Translations under genes and position numbers: made by a program
DNA from: Pseudomonadota bacterium
Lineage (GTDB): Bacteria > Pseudomonadota > Alphaproteobacteria > Rhizobiales > Xanthobacteraceae
NCBI GenBank assembly: GCA_003576765.1
Contig: QEVP01000008.1
Location: forward strand, 1 to 64,000
Reading direction: 5' to 3'
Length of the DNA stretch: 64,000 nt
In this document: positions 8,652 through 17,281 of the stretch, one piece after another
Numbering within the stretch: position 1 is the stretch's first letter
Layout of the letters: every line of letters starts with the position of its first letter
Notes under the pieces: model-generated
What the model was told of the DNA's origin: nothing
Seen by the model: the letters and a program-made list of their open reading frames with translations, nothing else
Databases searched by the model: none

Positions 8652-9281
8652 ATGCTGACCCACGACAAGATCTGGACGGCGCTGGACCGGCTCGCGGCCC
8701 GCTCCGGCCTGTCGCCGTCCGGCCTTGCCAAGCGGGCCGGGCTCGATGCCACCACGTTCAACAAATCGAAGCGCATCACCAGCGACGGTCGCGAGCGCTG
8801 GCCCTCGACCGAGTCGATCGCCAAGGCGTTGGCGGCGACCGGCACGCCGGTGGACGCTTTTGTGCGGCTGATCGAGGAGACAACGCAGCGGCAGGTGCAG
8901 ACGGTGCCGCTGCTCGGCTTCGCCGAGGCTGGCGCCGGCGGCTATTTCGACGACGGTGGCTTTCCCGTCGGCAAGGGCTGGGACGAGGTCGGGCTGCCGA
9001 CGCTGTCCGACGAGCACGCCTATGCGCTGGAGATTTCCGGCGATTCCATGAAGCCGGCCTACCGCGACGGCGACGTCATCGTGGTTTCGCCGACCGCACC
9101 GATCCGGCGCGGCGACCGCGTCGTGGTCAAGACGCGCGATGGCGAGGTGATGGCCAAGGAATTGCGCAAACGCACCGCGAAAGCCGTCGAACTGCGCTCG
9201 CTCAATCCCGCCCATGCCGATCGCTCGCTGCCGGTCGCCGACATCGACTGGATCGCGCGCATCGTGTGGGCCAGCCAGTAA
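8652..9281 (+). CDS. S24 family LexA/CI-like transcriptional regulator
   Basis: Protein of 209 aa. The N-terminal helix-turn-helix (about 8-65) contains SPSGLAKRAGLDATTFNKSK. The S24 peptidase/dimerisation domain begins near 85 with GFAEAGAGG, a candidate self-cleavage loop. The Ser/Lys pair is S132 (ISGDSMKPAYRDGD) with K169 (EVMAKEL), the same 37-residue spacing as in LexA. Start at 8652 is chosen because the longer reading frame upstream runs through the AT-rich promoter. LexA/CI relatives undergo RecA-stimulated cleavage after DNA damage. No phage genes are nearby, so this looks like a stand-alone chromosomal regulator with unknown targets. Confidence 0.85.
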   Translation: MLTHDKIWTALDRLAARSGLSPSGLAKRAGLDATTFNKSKRITSDGRERWPSTESIAKALAATGTPVDAFVRLIEETTQRQVQTVPLLGFAEAGAGGYFDDGGFPVGKGWDEVGLPTLSDEHAYALEISGDSMKPAYRDGDVIVVSPTAPIRRGDRVVVKTRDGEVMAKELRKRTAKAVELRSLNPAHADRSLPVADIDWIARIVWASQ

Positions 9282-9383
9282 GCCCGAGAGCGGGTTGGCG
9301 GTTGCCAACATCGGGTTGAAGCGGCTACAGCGCATATCGCGCTACCGTTTCCCCTCTGTCCTCTCACCGTTCGGGCGCCTCCG

Positions 9384-10235
9384 ATGATTGCCGGTCTGTC
9401 GATGGTCGATGTCGCGTGGCTGGTGATGGCGCTGCTCGTCGCCGGTGGTGTGACCGGCTTTCTCGCCGGGCTGTTCGGCGTCGGCGGCGGTGCGGTGCTG
9501 GTGCCGGTGCTGTACGAACTGTTCCGCGTCACCGGCGTGCCGGACGACGTGCGCATGCCGCTGTGCGTCGGCACGTCGCTCGCGATCATCATCCCGACCT
9601 CGATCCGCTCCTACCGCGCGCACCGGGCAACGCGGACGGTGGATTCCAGCGTGCTGAGAAACTGGGCCGTGCCGGTGGTGGCCGGCGTCGTGCTCGGCAG
9701 CCTGATCGCGCGCTATGCACCGGCGGAATTGTTCAAGATCGTGTTCGTGGTGATCGCCGGAATCTCGGCGATCCGGCTGTTGTTCGGGCGTGATAGCTGG
9801 CGTTTTGCCAACGATTTGCCCGGAGGTGCCGTGCTGCGCGGCTACGGGGTGCTGATCGGCGTGCTCTCGACCCTGATGGGCATCGGCGGCGGTCAGCTCT
9901 CCAACATCTTCATGACGTTTTACGGTCGGCCGATCCATCAGGCGATCGCCACCTCATCGGGGCTCGGCGTGTTGATCTCGATCCCCGGCGCGCTCGGCTA
10001 CATCTATGCCGGCTGGCCGGCGGCAGCGGCAAACCCGGGCGTCGGCGCGCTGCAATTTCCGTTCGCGCTCGGCTATGTCTCGCTGATCGCCTCCCTGATC
10101 GTGATGCCGACCAGCATTTTCACGGCGCCGATGGGCGTCAGGCTCGCGCACAAAATGCCGAAGCGAAAGCTGGAAATCGCCTTCGGCCTGTTCCTGCTTC
10201 TGATCTCGGCGCGGTTCGTCGCCAGCCTGTTCTAG
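9384..10235 (+). CDS. TauE/SafE family membrane exporter
   Basis: Protein of 283 aa with about eight hydrophobic helices in two halves. GVTGFLAGLFGVGGGAVLVPV (about 22-42) and the second glycine motif LMGIGGGQLSNIFM (about 164-177) are the repeated signature of TauE/SafE transporters. Members export sulfite, sulfoacetate or other organosulfur anions. Nothing adjacent indicates the substrate here. It is convergent with pepP across a palindromic repeat. Confidence 0.88.
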   Translation: MIAGLSMVDVAWLVMALLVAGGVTGFLAGLFGVGGGAVLVPVLYELFRVTGVPDDVRMPLCVGTSLAIIIPTSIRSYRAHRATRTVDSSVLRNWAVPVVAGVVLGSLIARYAPAELFKIVFVVIAGISAIRLLFGRDSWRFANDLPGGAVLRGYGVLIGVLSTLMGIGGGQLSNIFMTFYGRPIHQAIATSSGLGVLISIPGALGYIYAGWPAAAANPGVGALQFPFALGYVSLIASLIVMPTSIFTAPMGVRLAHKMPKRKLEIAFGLFLLLISARFVASLF

Positions 10236-10248
10236 ATTTTCATCGCCA

Positions 10249-10308
10249 TGGCCGGCTTTGACCCGGCTATCCCCCACCCGACCCTCCCCTGCAAGCGGGG
10301 GAGGGGGA
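10249..10308. repeat. Palindromic repeat copy 1 (between TauE and pepP)
   Basis: GCCATGGCCGG...CCCGGCTATCC, a degraded copy of the ATGGCCGG/CCGGCCAT element at 18803, is followed by the C/G-rich hairpin CCCTCCCC (10282-10289) / GGGGAGGG (10298-10305). It lies between convergent genes and can serve as a bidirectional terminator. The repeat runs into the last codons of pepP. Confidence 0.7.
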
Positions 10309-12138
10309 TTAAGGGAGGGGAGCGGTCGCGGCAGCGAGCCACGCTCTGGTTGCCTCGTCGTCGAGGAGAGGGCCGATCTCGTGCGCGACGCGCGAATGGT
10401 AGGCGTCGAGCCAGGCAATCTCCTCCGCCGTCATCATCGCCGTGTCGATCAGGCGGCGGTCGATCGGCGCCAGCGTCAGCGCCGCGAAGGCGTTCATCGG
10501 CTGCTCGGCGCCGGCGATATCGGCGGCCACCACCAGTTCCAGATTCTCGATACGGATGCCGTAGGCATCGGTCTTGTAGTAGCCCGGCTCGTTGGACAGG
10601 ATCATGCCGCGCTTCAGCGGCGTGGTGCCGATCCTGGAGATGCGCGCCGGGCCTTCATGCACCGACAGGTAGCTGCCGACGCCGTGGCCGGTGCCGTGGG
10701 CGAAGTCGAGCCCGGCCTGCCACAGATACTGCCGGGCAAATGCGTCGATCTGCGCGCCGCTGGTGCCGTCGGGAAACACCGCGCGCGCGATGGCGAGGTG
10801 GCCGCGCAGCACGCGGGTGAAGCGGTCGCGCATCTCGGCCGTCGGTTCGCCGACCGCAATGGTGCGGGTGACGTCGGTGGTGCCGTCCTCGTACTGCGCG
10901 CCGGAATCGATCAGCACGAGGTCGCCGGGGAGAATGCGACGGTTGCTTTTGCGGGTGACGCGGTAGTGAACGATGGCGCCGTTCGGGCCGCTGCCGGCGA
11001 TGGTCGGGAATGACACGTCCTTGAGCGCGCCGGTGTCGCGGCGAAACGTTTCCAGCGCTTCCACGGTGTCGATCTCGGTGAGGTGACCGCTCGGCCCCTC
11101 GCGGTCGAGCCAGGCGAGGAAGCGGGCCAGCGCCGCGCCGTCGCGCCGGTGCGCCGCCTGCGTGCCCTTGACTTCGACCTCGTTCTTTACGGCCTTGAGA
11201 AGCGCGACCGGATCGGGCGCGATGCGCGGCTCGCCGCCGGCCGCCCGCACCAGCCGGCTCAGTGCGTCGGCGGCGGTCGCGCTGTCGAGGCCGATCGCCG
11301 CGCCGCCACGGGCCAGTTCGGCAAGGCGCGGGGCGAGCGCCTCGGGAGCCGCGACATCGGCGGTCTGTTCGAGATGGTCGCGCGCGCTGTTCGACAGTTT
11401 GCGGGCATCGATGAAGATCGTCGGCCGGCCTTCGCGTGGCACGACGGCATAGGACAACGGCAGCGGCGTATGCGCGACGTCGGCGCCACGGATGTTGAAG
11501 GTCCACGCCACGGCGTGCGGATCGGACAGCACCTGGGCGGTGACACCTGTTCTGGCGAGATCGGCGCGGATGCGGTCGAGTTTTGCGGCAACGTCTTCGC
11601 CGGCGAGGCTCAAGCCATGGACGGTGACGGCGCCAAGCGGCGGGGCAGGGCGCTCGCGCCACACCGTATCGATCGGGTTGCCCTCGACCGCGACCAGCGT
11701 TGCGCCGGCACGCGCGCAGGCGGCCTGCAATTTGTCCGCCGCGCTGCTGGTGTGCAGCCACGGGTCGAAGCCGAGGCGGTCGCCGGGCGCAAGATGCGCG
11801 GCGATCCAGTCCTCCGGCGGTGGGGCGATCAGCGATTCCACGCGGAAGGCACGGTCGTCGACCTGCTTGGCCGCCTGCAGCGTGTAGCGGCCATCGACGA
11901 ACAGCGCGGCCTGTTCGCGCAGCACTACCGCAAGCCCGGCCGAGCCGGTGAAGCCGGTGAGCCAGGCCAGCCGTTCGTCTGCCGGCGGCACGTATTCGTT
12001 CTGGTGCTGATCGGCGCGCGGCACCACGAAGCCGGTCAGGCCGCGACTTGTCAGTTCCGCGCGCAGCGCCGCGAGCCGGGCGGCGAGCGCGACGCCGCCC
12101 TCGGCATCCTCGAACGTCTGGAAGTGAGCCTCGAACAT
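10309..12138 (-). CDS. pepP: Xaa-Pro aminopeptidase (M24B), XPNPEP1 type
   Basis: Protein of 609 aa with three domains: two creatinase-like N-terminal domains (about 1-140 and 150-310) and the M24 pita-bread catalytic domain. Metal ligands are D411 and D422 (LIDSGAQYEDGTTDVTR), H485 (HGTGHGVGSY), E517 (SNEPGYY) and E531 (RIENLE). It removes N-terminal residues preceding proline in the cytoplasm. The three-domain length matches eukaryotic-type aminopeptidase P1 and alphaproteobacterial homologues rather than the shorter E. coli PepP. It lies 9 nt downstream of prmA and is probably in one operon with it. The final residues (APLP) are encoded inside a palindromic repeat. Confidence 0.93.
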   Translation of the reverse strand: MFEAHFQTFEDAEGGVALAARLAALRAELTSRGLTGFVVPRADQHQNEYVPPADERLAWLTGFTGSAGLAVVLREQAALFVDGRYTLQAAKQVDDRAFRVESLIAPPPEDWIAAHLAPGDRLGFDPWLHTSSAADKLQAACARAGATLVAVEGNPIDTVWRERPAPPLGAVTVHGLSLAGEDVAAKLDRIRADLARTGVTAQVLSDPHAVAWTFNIRGADVAHTPLPLSYAVVPREGRPTIFIDARKLSNSARDHLEQTADVAAPEALAPRLAELARGGAAIGLDSATAADALSRLVRAAGGEPRIAPDPVALLKAVKNEVEVKGTQAAHRRDGAALARFLAWLDREGPSGHLTEIDTVEALETFRRDTGALKDVSFPTIAGSGPNGAIVHYRVTRKSNRRILPGDLVLIDSGAQYEDGTTDVTRTIAVGEPTAEMRDRFTRVLRGHLAIARAVFPDGTSGAQIDAFARQYLWQAGLDFAHGTGHGVGSYLSVHEGPARISRIGTTPLKRGMILSNEPGYYKTDAYGIRIENLELVVAADIAGAEQPMNAFAALTLAPIDRRLIDTAMMTAEEIAWLDAYHSRVAHEIGPLLDDEATRAWLAAATAPLP

Positions 12139-12147
12139 GGCGCCAGC

Positions 12148-13077
12148 CTAAGGCCGGTGGCCGCGGCCGGCAATGCGCCGCGGTGCCGGCGGCGCGCGCA
12201 GCAACAGGCTGGACCAGCCTTCGACGTCGAGCCGCCGCACGAGCCTCAGGCCGCGCGCGCGATAGGCGGCAATCACCGGCCCGGCATGCGCCGGCAACAG
12301 CCCCGACAGGATGACCAGCGCGTTCGGCGCGAGATGGCGCGCAAGGTCGGTTGCCATCGCCCGCAATGGATTGGCGAGGATGTTGGCAAGCACCAGGTCG
12401 AACGGTCCCCATGCCGCGAAGGCCGGTGCGCCGAGGCCAGCGGCCTGAATGCAGTCGACGAATTCGCCGAGACCGTTGCGGCGGGCGTTGTCATGCGCCA
12501 CGCGCACCGCCTGCGCGTCGATATCGCTGGCGAGAATGGGCCGGCGCAGCGCCTTGGCGGCGGCCATCGCCAGCACGCCGGTGCCGGTGCCGAGGTCGAG
12601 CACACGCACCGGCCGGCGCCGGCGCAGCACGTCGTCGAGCAGCAACAGGCAGCCGCGCGTGGTGCCGTGATGGCCGGTGCCGAAGGCGAGCGCCGCCTCC
12701 ACCTCGATGCCGAGCTTGTTGGCCGGGACGCGATGGCGGTCATGGCGGCCGTGAACGACGAAGCGGCCGGCTTCCACCGGCCTCAAACCGTCGAGGCTGG
12801 CCGCCACCCAGTCCTGCGCCGCCACCGTGTCGAGCGCGAGCGCGGCGGCGGCCTCCGCGCCTGCCGCCAGTGCGACCAGATCGCGCAAGGCGGCCTCGTC
12901 CGGTGCGGCGGCGAAATGCAGCGTCACCGCCCAGCCGCCGCCCGGCTGCTCGAACGCGGTGACGGCCGCGCTATCGGTATCGATGCTCTCGGCGAGGATG
13001 TCGGCGATGCGGCGCCCGCTCGCCTCGTCAGGCACGGCGAAGGTGGCGCGGATGGCGGGCGGGGTGGCGGTCGTCAT
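12148..13077 (-). CDS. prmA: Ribosomal protein L11 methyltransferase
   Basis: Protein of 309 aa. The N-terminal half is the variable substrate-recognition domain. The SAM-binding Rossmann fold starts with LGIEVEAALAFGTGHHGTTR and VLDLGTGTGVLAMAAAK, followed by LVLANILANPL, the NPPY-like catalytic loop of PrmA. It trimethylates several amino groups of ribosomal protein L11. Start ATG at 13077 is favoured because the reading frame upstream crosses the DnaA-box-rich intergenic region. It is followed by pepP. The region upstream (13078-13324) would hold its promoter. Confidence 0.92.
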   Translation of the reverse strand: MTTATPPAIRATFAVPDEASGRRIADILAESIDTDSAAVTAFEQPGGGWAVTLHFAAAPDEAALRDLVALAAGAEAAAALALDTVAAQDWVAASLDGLRPVEAGRFVVHGRHDRHRVPANKLGIEVEAALAFGTGHHGTTRGCLLLLDDVLRRRRPVRVLDLGTGTGVLAMAAAKALRRPILASDIDAQAVRVAHDNARRNGLGEFVDCIQAAGLGAPAFAAWGPFDLVLANILANPLRAMATDLARHLAPNALVILSGLLPAHAGPVIAAYRARGLRLVRRLDVEGWSSLLLRAPPAPRRIAGRGHRP

Positions 13078-13178
13078 GGACACTCGCGGAAAAAAGAAAG
13101 GCGGCGGACAGCGATCCACCGGCTCTCCACACGTTGCGGACAACCCATACACAGGATCGTCAGGGATTTGTACGGCGT

Positions 13179-13290
13179 TTATCGACAGGATGTCCGCAGG
13201 CGTGGTGCGGCGTCCCCCACACGGTTATCCACAGACGGTGAACCGCGTTATCCACAGGATGCGGGATGGGTTCCGCGCCACCTTTCCACA
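13179..13290. promoter_or_regulatory. Cluster of DnaA-box-like sequences upstream of prmA
   Basis: Two perfect TTATCCACA boxes lie at 13225-13233 and 13248-13256 in the same orientation, 23 nt apart. TTATCGACA at 13179-13187 has one mismatch and CTTTCCACA at 13282-13290 has two. CCATACACA at 13145-13153 is a further weak match. All read on the plus strand. The region may be a DnaA-regulated promoter for prmA-pepP, a DnaA titration site, or part of an origin. No AT-rich unwinding element is evident. Confidence 0.5.
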
Positions 13291-13318
13291 GGCTTGTGCA
13301 GGAGCCTTGCACAAGCCT
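13290..13318. terminator. Strong hairpin after the PYROXD2-like gene
   Basis: Perfect 11-bp arms AGGCTTGTGCA / TGCACAAGCCT with a 7-nt loop begin 7 nt beyond the stop codon of the minus-strand oxidoreductase. There is no clear U-tract, so termination efficiency is uncertain. Confidence 0.5.
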
Positions 13319-13324
13319 CGACGG

Positions 13325-14926
13325 TCAGCGGAACAGCGCGCGGTGGTCGCGCAGCACGACGGCTGCCGCATTGTGCCCCGGCGCGCCGGTGACGCCGCCG
13401 CCGGGGTGGTTGCCGGAGCCGCAGTGGTAAAGCCCTGCGATCGGTCCGCGATAGTCGGCCTGCCCCAGCATCGGCCGCGCCGAAAACAACTGGTTCAGCG
13501 TCAGCGCACCGTGGAAGATGTCGCCGCCGATCAGCCCGAACTCGCGTTCGAGGTCGAGTGGCGACAGCGCCTGGCGGCCGACGATGCTCGCCTTGAAGCC
13601 GGGGGCATAGGTCTCGACGGTGTCGATCATCAGATCGGCGACGGTATCGCGATGGTCGTCCCATGAGGCGCCGTCGGGCAGTTGCGGCGCGACGTGCTGG
13701 CAGAACAGGCTGGCGACATGCGCGCCCTTGGGTGCCAGGCTGTCATCGAGCGTCGACGGGATCAGCATTTCCACGATCGGCGCGCGGCTCCAGCCCTCGG
13801 CGCGGGCGTCGTGGTAGGCGCGATCCATATAGGCGAGACTTGGCGCGATGATGATGCCGGCGGTGAGGTGGTCGCCGTCGCCGGGCAGCGCCGTGAACGA
13901 CGGCAGCCGGTCGAGCGCCACGTTCATGCGGAAGGTGCCGGAGCCGTTGCGCCAGCGCGCGATGCGCTTTGCAAAGACGTCCGGCACGCTGCCTTGCGGC
14001 ATCAGGCGGCCGTAGAGCAGCGTCGGATTGAGGTTGCTGACGACGTAATGCGCGCGCACGCTCTCGCCGCTCTCCAGCACGACCCCGCAGGCGCGGCCGC
14101 CTTCGACGATCACGTCGCGCACGCCGGTGCCGGTGGAAATCTCCGCCCCGGCCGCGCGCGCCGCCGCCGCCATGCCTTGCGTGATCGCGCCCATGCCGCC
14201 GATGGCATGGCCCCACACGCCTTTCCTGCCGTTCACCTCGCCGAAGGCATGATGCAGCATGACGTAAGCCGTGCCCGCCGCGTAGGGGCTGGCATAGTTG
14301 CCGACCACGGCGTCGAAGCCGTACAGCGCCTTGATCAGATCGTGCGCGAAGCGCTCGTCCAGCATGTCGCCGGCCGAGCGGGTGAACAGGTCGAGCAGGT
14401 TGCGCGCATCCTCGATCGGCAGTCCGCGCAGGATGTTTGCGGTCGCAAGCGCGTTGGTGCCCTCGCGCAACGAAGCCAGGCTAAAGCCCTCGACGAGGTT
14501 CGGCGGCGCGCGCAGCACGAAAGCGCGCAGCACGTCGGCGATGCGCTCCAGTTCGCGGTTGAACGCCTCCATGCGCACGACGTCGCCTGGGCAAAGACGC
14601 TCCACGGACTCGCGGGTGTGGTTGTCGCCGGTGAGCAGAAAGCTGCCGTCGGGAGCAGGCAGGAAATTCTGCGCGCGGCGTTCGACGATGGTGAGGCCAT
14701 GGTCGTGCAGCCGTAGGTCGGCGATCACTTTTGGATTGAGCAGGCTCACGGTGTAGGCGGCGACCGAGTTGCGGAAGCCGGGACAGAACTCCTCCGTCAC
14801 CGCAGCGCCGCCAACTACGTTGCGACGCTCGATCACGCGCACGCTGAGGCCCGCCATGGCGAGATAGGCGGCGCAGGTGAGGCCGTTGTGTCCCGCGCCG
14901 ACGATGACCGCATCGTAATCCGCCAT
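13325..14926 (-). CDS. FAD-dependent oxidoreductase, phytoene desaturase / PYROXD2-like
   Basis: Protein of 533 aa. The N-terminal dinucleotide-binding motif is VIVGAGHNGLTCAAYLAMAG with the distal acidic VIERR, followed by GGAAVTEEFCPGFRNSVAAY. The C-terminal FAD motif contains GLYHCGSGNHPGGGVTGAPG. Length and motifs match the PYROXD2 branch of the carotenoid desaturase/amine oxidase superfamily. No crtB, crtE or other carotenoid gene is adjacent, so carotenoid synthesis is not supported. The substrate is unknown. It is a single-gene unit ending in a strong hairpin. Confidence 0.85.
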   Translation of the reverse strand: MADYDAVIVGAGHNGLTCAAYLAMAGLSVRVIERRNVVGGAAVTEEFCPGFRNSVAAYTVSLLNPKVIADLRLHDHGLTIVERRAQNFLPAPDGSFLLTGDNHTRESVERLCPGDVVRMEAFNRELERIADVLRAFVLRAPPNLVEGFSLASLREGTNALATANILRGLPIEDARNLLDLFTRSAGDMLDERFAHDLIKALYGFDAVVGNYASPYAAGTAYVMLHHAFGEVNGRKGVWGHAIGGMGAITQGMAAAARAAGAEISTGTGVRDVIVEGGRACGVVLESGESVRAHYVVSNLNPTLLYGRLMPQGSVPDVFAKRIARWRNGSGTFRMNVALDRLPSFTALPGDGDHLTAGIIIAPSLAYMDRAYHDARAEGWSRAPIVEMLIPSTLDDSLAPKGAHVASLFCQHVAPQLPDGASWDDHRDTVADLMIDTVETYAPGFKASIVGRQALSPLDLEREFGLIGGDIFHGALTLNQLFSARPMLGQADYRGPIAGLYHCGSGNHPGGGVTGAPGHNAAAVVLRDHRALFR

Positions 14927-15036
14927 GGCGCAAGGTTTAGCGTAACTCCGGGCACCGCGCCATGCGCCGCATTGCTGCCGCGAATGACCTATGATGGTAT
15001 CCGCCGCCCGGCCGCCGGGTCTGCGACGGAGTTGTC

Positions 15037-17280
15037 ATGTTGCCCGCCTCGCCCGAAGCCGCCTCGCGCAACGCCGCGATCCTTGCACTCCACACCGCCG
15101 CGATCTTCCTCAGCGCGCTGTTGTTGTTCTCGGTGCAGCCGCTGTTCACCAAGATGGTGCTGCCACGGCTGGGCGGCTCGCCGGCGGTGTGGTCGGTGGC
15201 GATGGCGTTCTTCCAGACGCTGCTGCTCGCGGGCTATGCCTATGCGCACTGGCTGACCACGGCTGCGTCGCGGCGCGTTGCCGTGGCGGTGCATCTGGTG
15301 CTGCTGGCGGCCGCCTTGGTCACGCTGCCGCTGTCGATCGCGGTGGGCTGGGGTGTGCCGCCGCCGTCCTATACGGCGCTGTGGCTGTTCGGCCTGTTCG
15401 CGGTCTCGATCGGCTTGCCGTTCTTCGCGCTCGCCGCCAACAATCCGCTGTTGCAGGCCTGGTTCGCCCGCTCCGGCCACCCGCACGGCGGCGATCCGTA
15501 TTTCCTCTACGCCGCCTCCAATGTCGGCAGCTTTCTCGCGCTGCTGTCGTATCCGCTGCTGATCGAGCCGATGCTGACGCTGCATGCGCAAAATCTGGCA
15601 TGGACCGTCGGCTACGGGGCGTTGATCGTTCTCATCGCCGCCTGTGGCGTGGTGCTGCTGCGCGCGCCGGGACGGATCGATGCGGATATGGCGGCGCCGG
15701 CCGCGCCGCCGCCGGCGTGGCGCCTGCGGCTGCGCTGGATGTTTCTCGCCGCGGTGCCGTCCGGCCTTCTGGTGGCGGTGACGGCGCATATCTCGGCCGA
15801 TGTCGCCGCCGCGCCGCTGTTGTGGGTGCTGCCGCTGTCGCTTTACCTGCTGACCTGGGTGCTGGTGTTCATGTCGCGGCCGCCGCTGCCGCACCGCGTC
15901 GTGCTGGCGTTGTCGCCGCTGGCGATCGGTGGCGCCGTTCTGCTGATCGGCATCGGCAGCGTTTACAACCTGCCGCTGACGCTCGGCGGGCATCTGGCGT
16001 GCTTCTTCGTCATCGCACTCGCCTGCCACGGCGAACTGGCGCACACCCGGCCGCCGGCCGCCTATCTCACCGGCTTCTACGTGGCGCTGTCGTTCGGCGG
16101 CATGGTCGGCGGCCTGTTCACCGCCCTGGTTGCGCCTTATGCGTTCTCGTGGGTGGCCGAATATCCGATCCTGATCGCTGCCGCCGTGCTGTGTCGGCCC
16201 GCGGGAGCACCGGGGCGACGCCTGGCGCTGCTGTGGCTCGGGCTGGTGCTGGCGGCCGTGGCATTGGCGTGGCCGGCCTGGCGTGGCGGCAGCGCCTTTG
16301 CATCGATGGAGGCGAATCGCAATGAGGCGATCGCGATAGCGGCCATCGTGGCGATGCTGATCATGGTGCTGTTGCCGGCGCATCGTCTCAAAGGCGCGGC
16401 CGCGACGGCGCTGGCCCTGATGCTGGTTCACCTCTATCCCGGCGACGACGGCCGCGTCGAAACCGTGCGCAGCTTCTTCGGCGTCCACAAGATCGTCACC
16501 ACCATCGACGGCCGCTACCGCGTGCTGATGCACGGCACCACCATCCATGGCGCGGAGCGGCTGCCCGCCGCCGGCGAAGCCGCGCCAGCGCGACCCGAAC
16601 TGATTTCCTATTACCACGCGAACGGCGGCATCGGGCAGGCCATCGCCGCGATCCGTGCCCGCAAGAGTGCGCCGCTCCGCGTCGCGGTGATCGGGCTCGG
16701 CGCCGGCACGCTGACCTGTGCGGCCGAGCCGGGCGAGCATTGGCGTTTTTTCGAGATCGATCCCCTGATGGTCGCGACCGCGCGCGACCCGCGGCACTTC
16801 ACCTTCATCACGTCCTGCGCGCCGGATCTCGCGCCGGTGATCGGCGATGCGCGCCTGACCTTCAGCGGGGAGCCGGACGGCACCTACGATCTGGTAATCG
16901 TGGACGCCTATTCCTCCGATGCCATCCCCATTCACCTTGCGACGCAGGAGGCGATGGCGATCTACAAGCGCAAGCTCGCCCCGTACGGCGCGGTGCTGAT
17001 GCACGTCTCCAACCGGCATCTGGAACTGGCGAGCGTCGCTGTCGGCATTGCCGCCGCCAACGGTCTTGCGAGCTGGGTCCACACCGACGAGACCGACGAC
17101 AGCGACGCCTATATCTTCTCGACCACGGTGGTGTTGTCCGCGGCCGACGCCGCCGACATCGGCGCGCTTGCCGGGCAGGGCGCATGGGTGCTGACGGAGC
17201 CGTCAGCGGGGCAGCGGGTATGGACCGACGACTACAGCAACGTGCTGGGCGCGCTGTGGCGGCAGTGGCGCGGCAACTGA
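15037..17280 (+). CDS. Membrane protein fused to a spermidine-synthase-like methyltransferase-fold domain
   Basis: Protein of 747 aa. About residues 20-460 contain ten to twelve hydrophobic helices (for example LLLFSVQPLFTKMVLPRLGG). The C-terminal 250 residues have the aminopropyltransferase/Rossmann fold: RSFFGVHKI, the HGTTIHGAE motif, and VAVIGLGAGTLTCAAEPGE. The canonical acidic DxxDP active-site motif reads YDLVIVDAYSSDAIP, so true polyamine synthesis is doubtful. Such fused proteins are widespread in proteobacteria with no settled function. The start ATG at 15037 gives an N-terminus (MLPASPEAASRNAAILALHT) ahead of the first helix. Confidence 0.82.
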   Translation: MLPASPEAASRNAAILALHTAAIFLSALLLFSVQPLFTKMVLPRLGGSPAVWSVAMAFFQTLLLAGYAYAHWLTTAASRRVAVAVHLVLLAAALVTLPLSIAVGWGVPPPSYTALWLFGLFAVSIGLPFFALAANNPLLQAWFARSGHPHGGDPYFLYAASNVGSFLALLSYPLLIEPMLTLHAQNLAWTVGYGALIVLIAACGVVLLRAPGRIDADMAAPAAPPPAWRLRLRWMFLAAVPSGLLVAVTAHISADVAAAPLLWVLPLSLYLLTWVLVFMSRPPLPHRVVLALSPLAIGGAVLLIGIGSVYNLPLTLGGHLACFFVIALACHGELAHTRPPAAYLTGFYVALSFGGMVGGLFTALVAPYAFSWVAEYPILIAAAVLCRPAGAPGRRLALLWLGLVLAAVALAWPAWRGGSAFASMEANRNEAIAIAAIVAMLIMVLLPAHRLKGAAATALALMLVHLYPGDDGRVETVRSFFGVHKIVTTIDGRYRVLMHGTTIHGAERLPAAGEAAPARPELISYYHANGGIGQAIAAIRARKSAPLRVAVIGLGAGTLTCAAEPGEHWRFFEIDPLMVATARDPRHFTFITSCAPDLAPVIGDARLTFSGEPDGTYDLVIVDAYSSDAIPIHLATQEAMAIYKRKLAPYGAVLMHVSNRHLELASVAVGIAAANGLASWVHTDETDDSDAYIFSTTVVLSAADAADIGALAGQGAWVLTEPSAGQRVWTDDYSNVLGALWRQWRGN

Positions 17281-17281
17281 C

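Noticed and set aside
8115..9335. Upstream extension of the pyrD frame
   Set aside because: The frame stays open through DUF952 and the S24 gene but lacks family similarity. pyrD clearly begins at 8114 with a coupled ATGA start.
13078..13324. Chromosomal origin of replication
   Set aside because: DnaA-box-like sequences are present but there is no evident AT-rich unwinding region and no usual origin neighbours (hemE, dnaA, parAB, gidA) in the window. Kept only as a DnaA-box cluster.
13325..14926. Carotenoid biosynthesis gene crtI
   Set aside because: The family relation is real, but length and motifs fit the PYROXD2 branch and no other carotenoid genes are adjacent.
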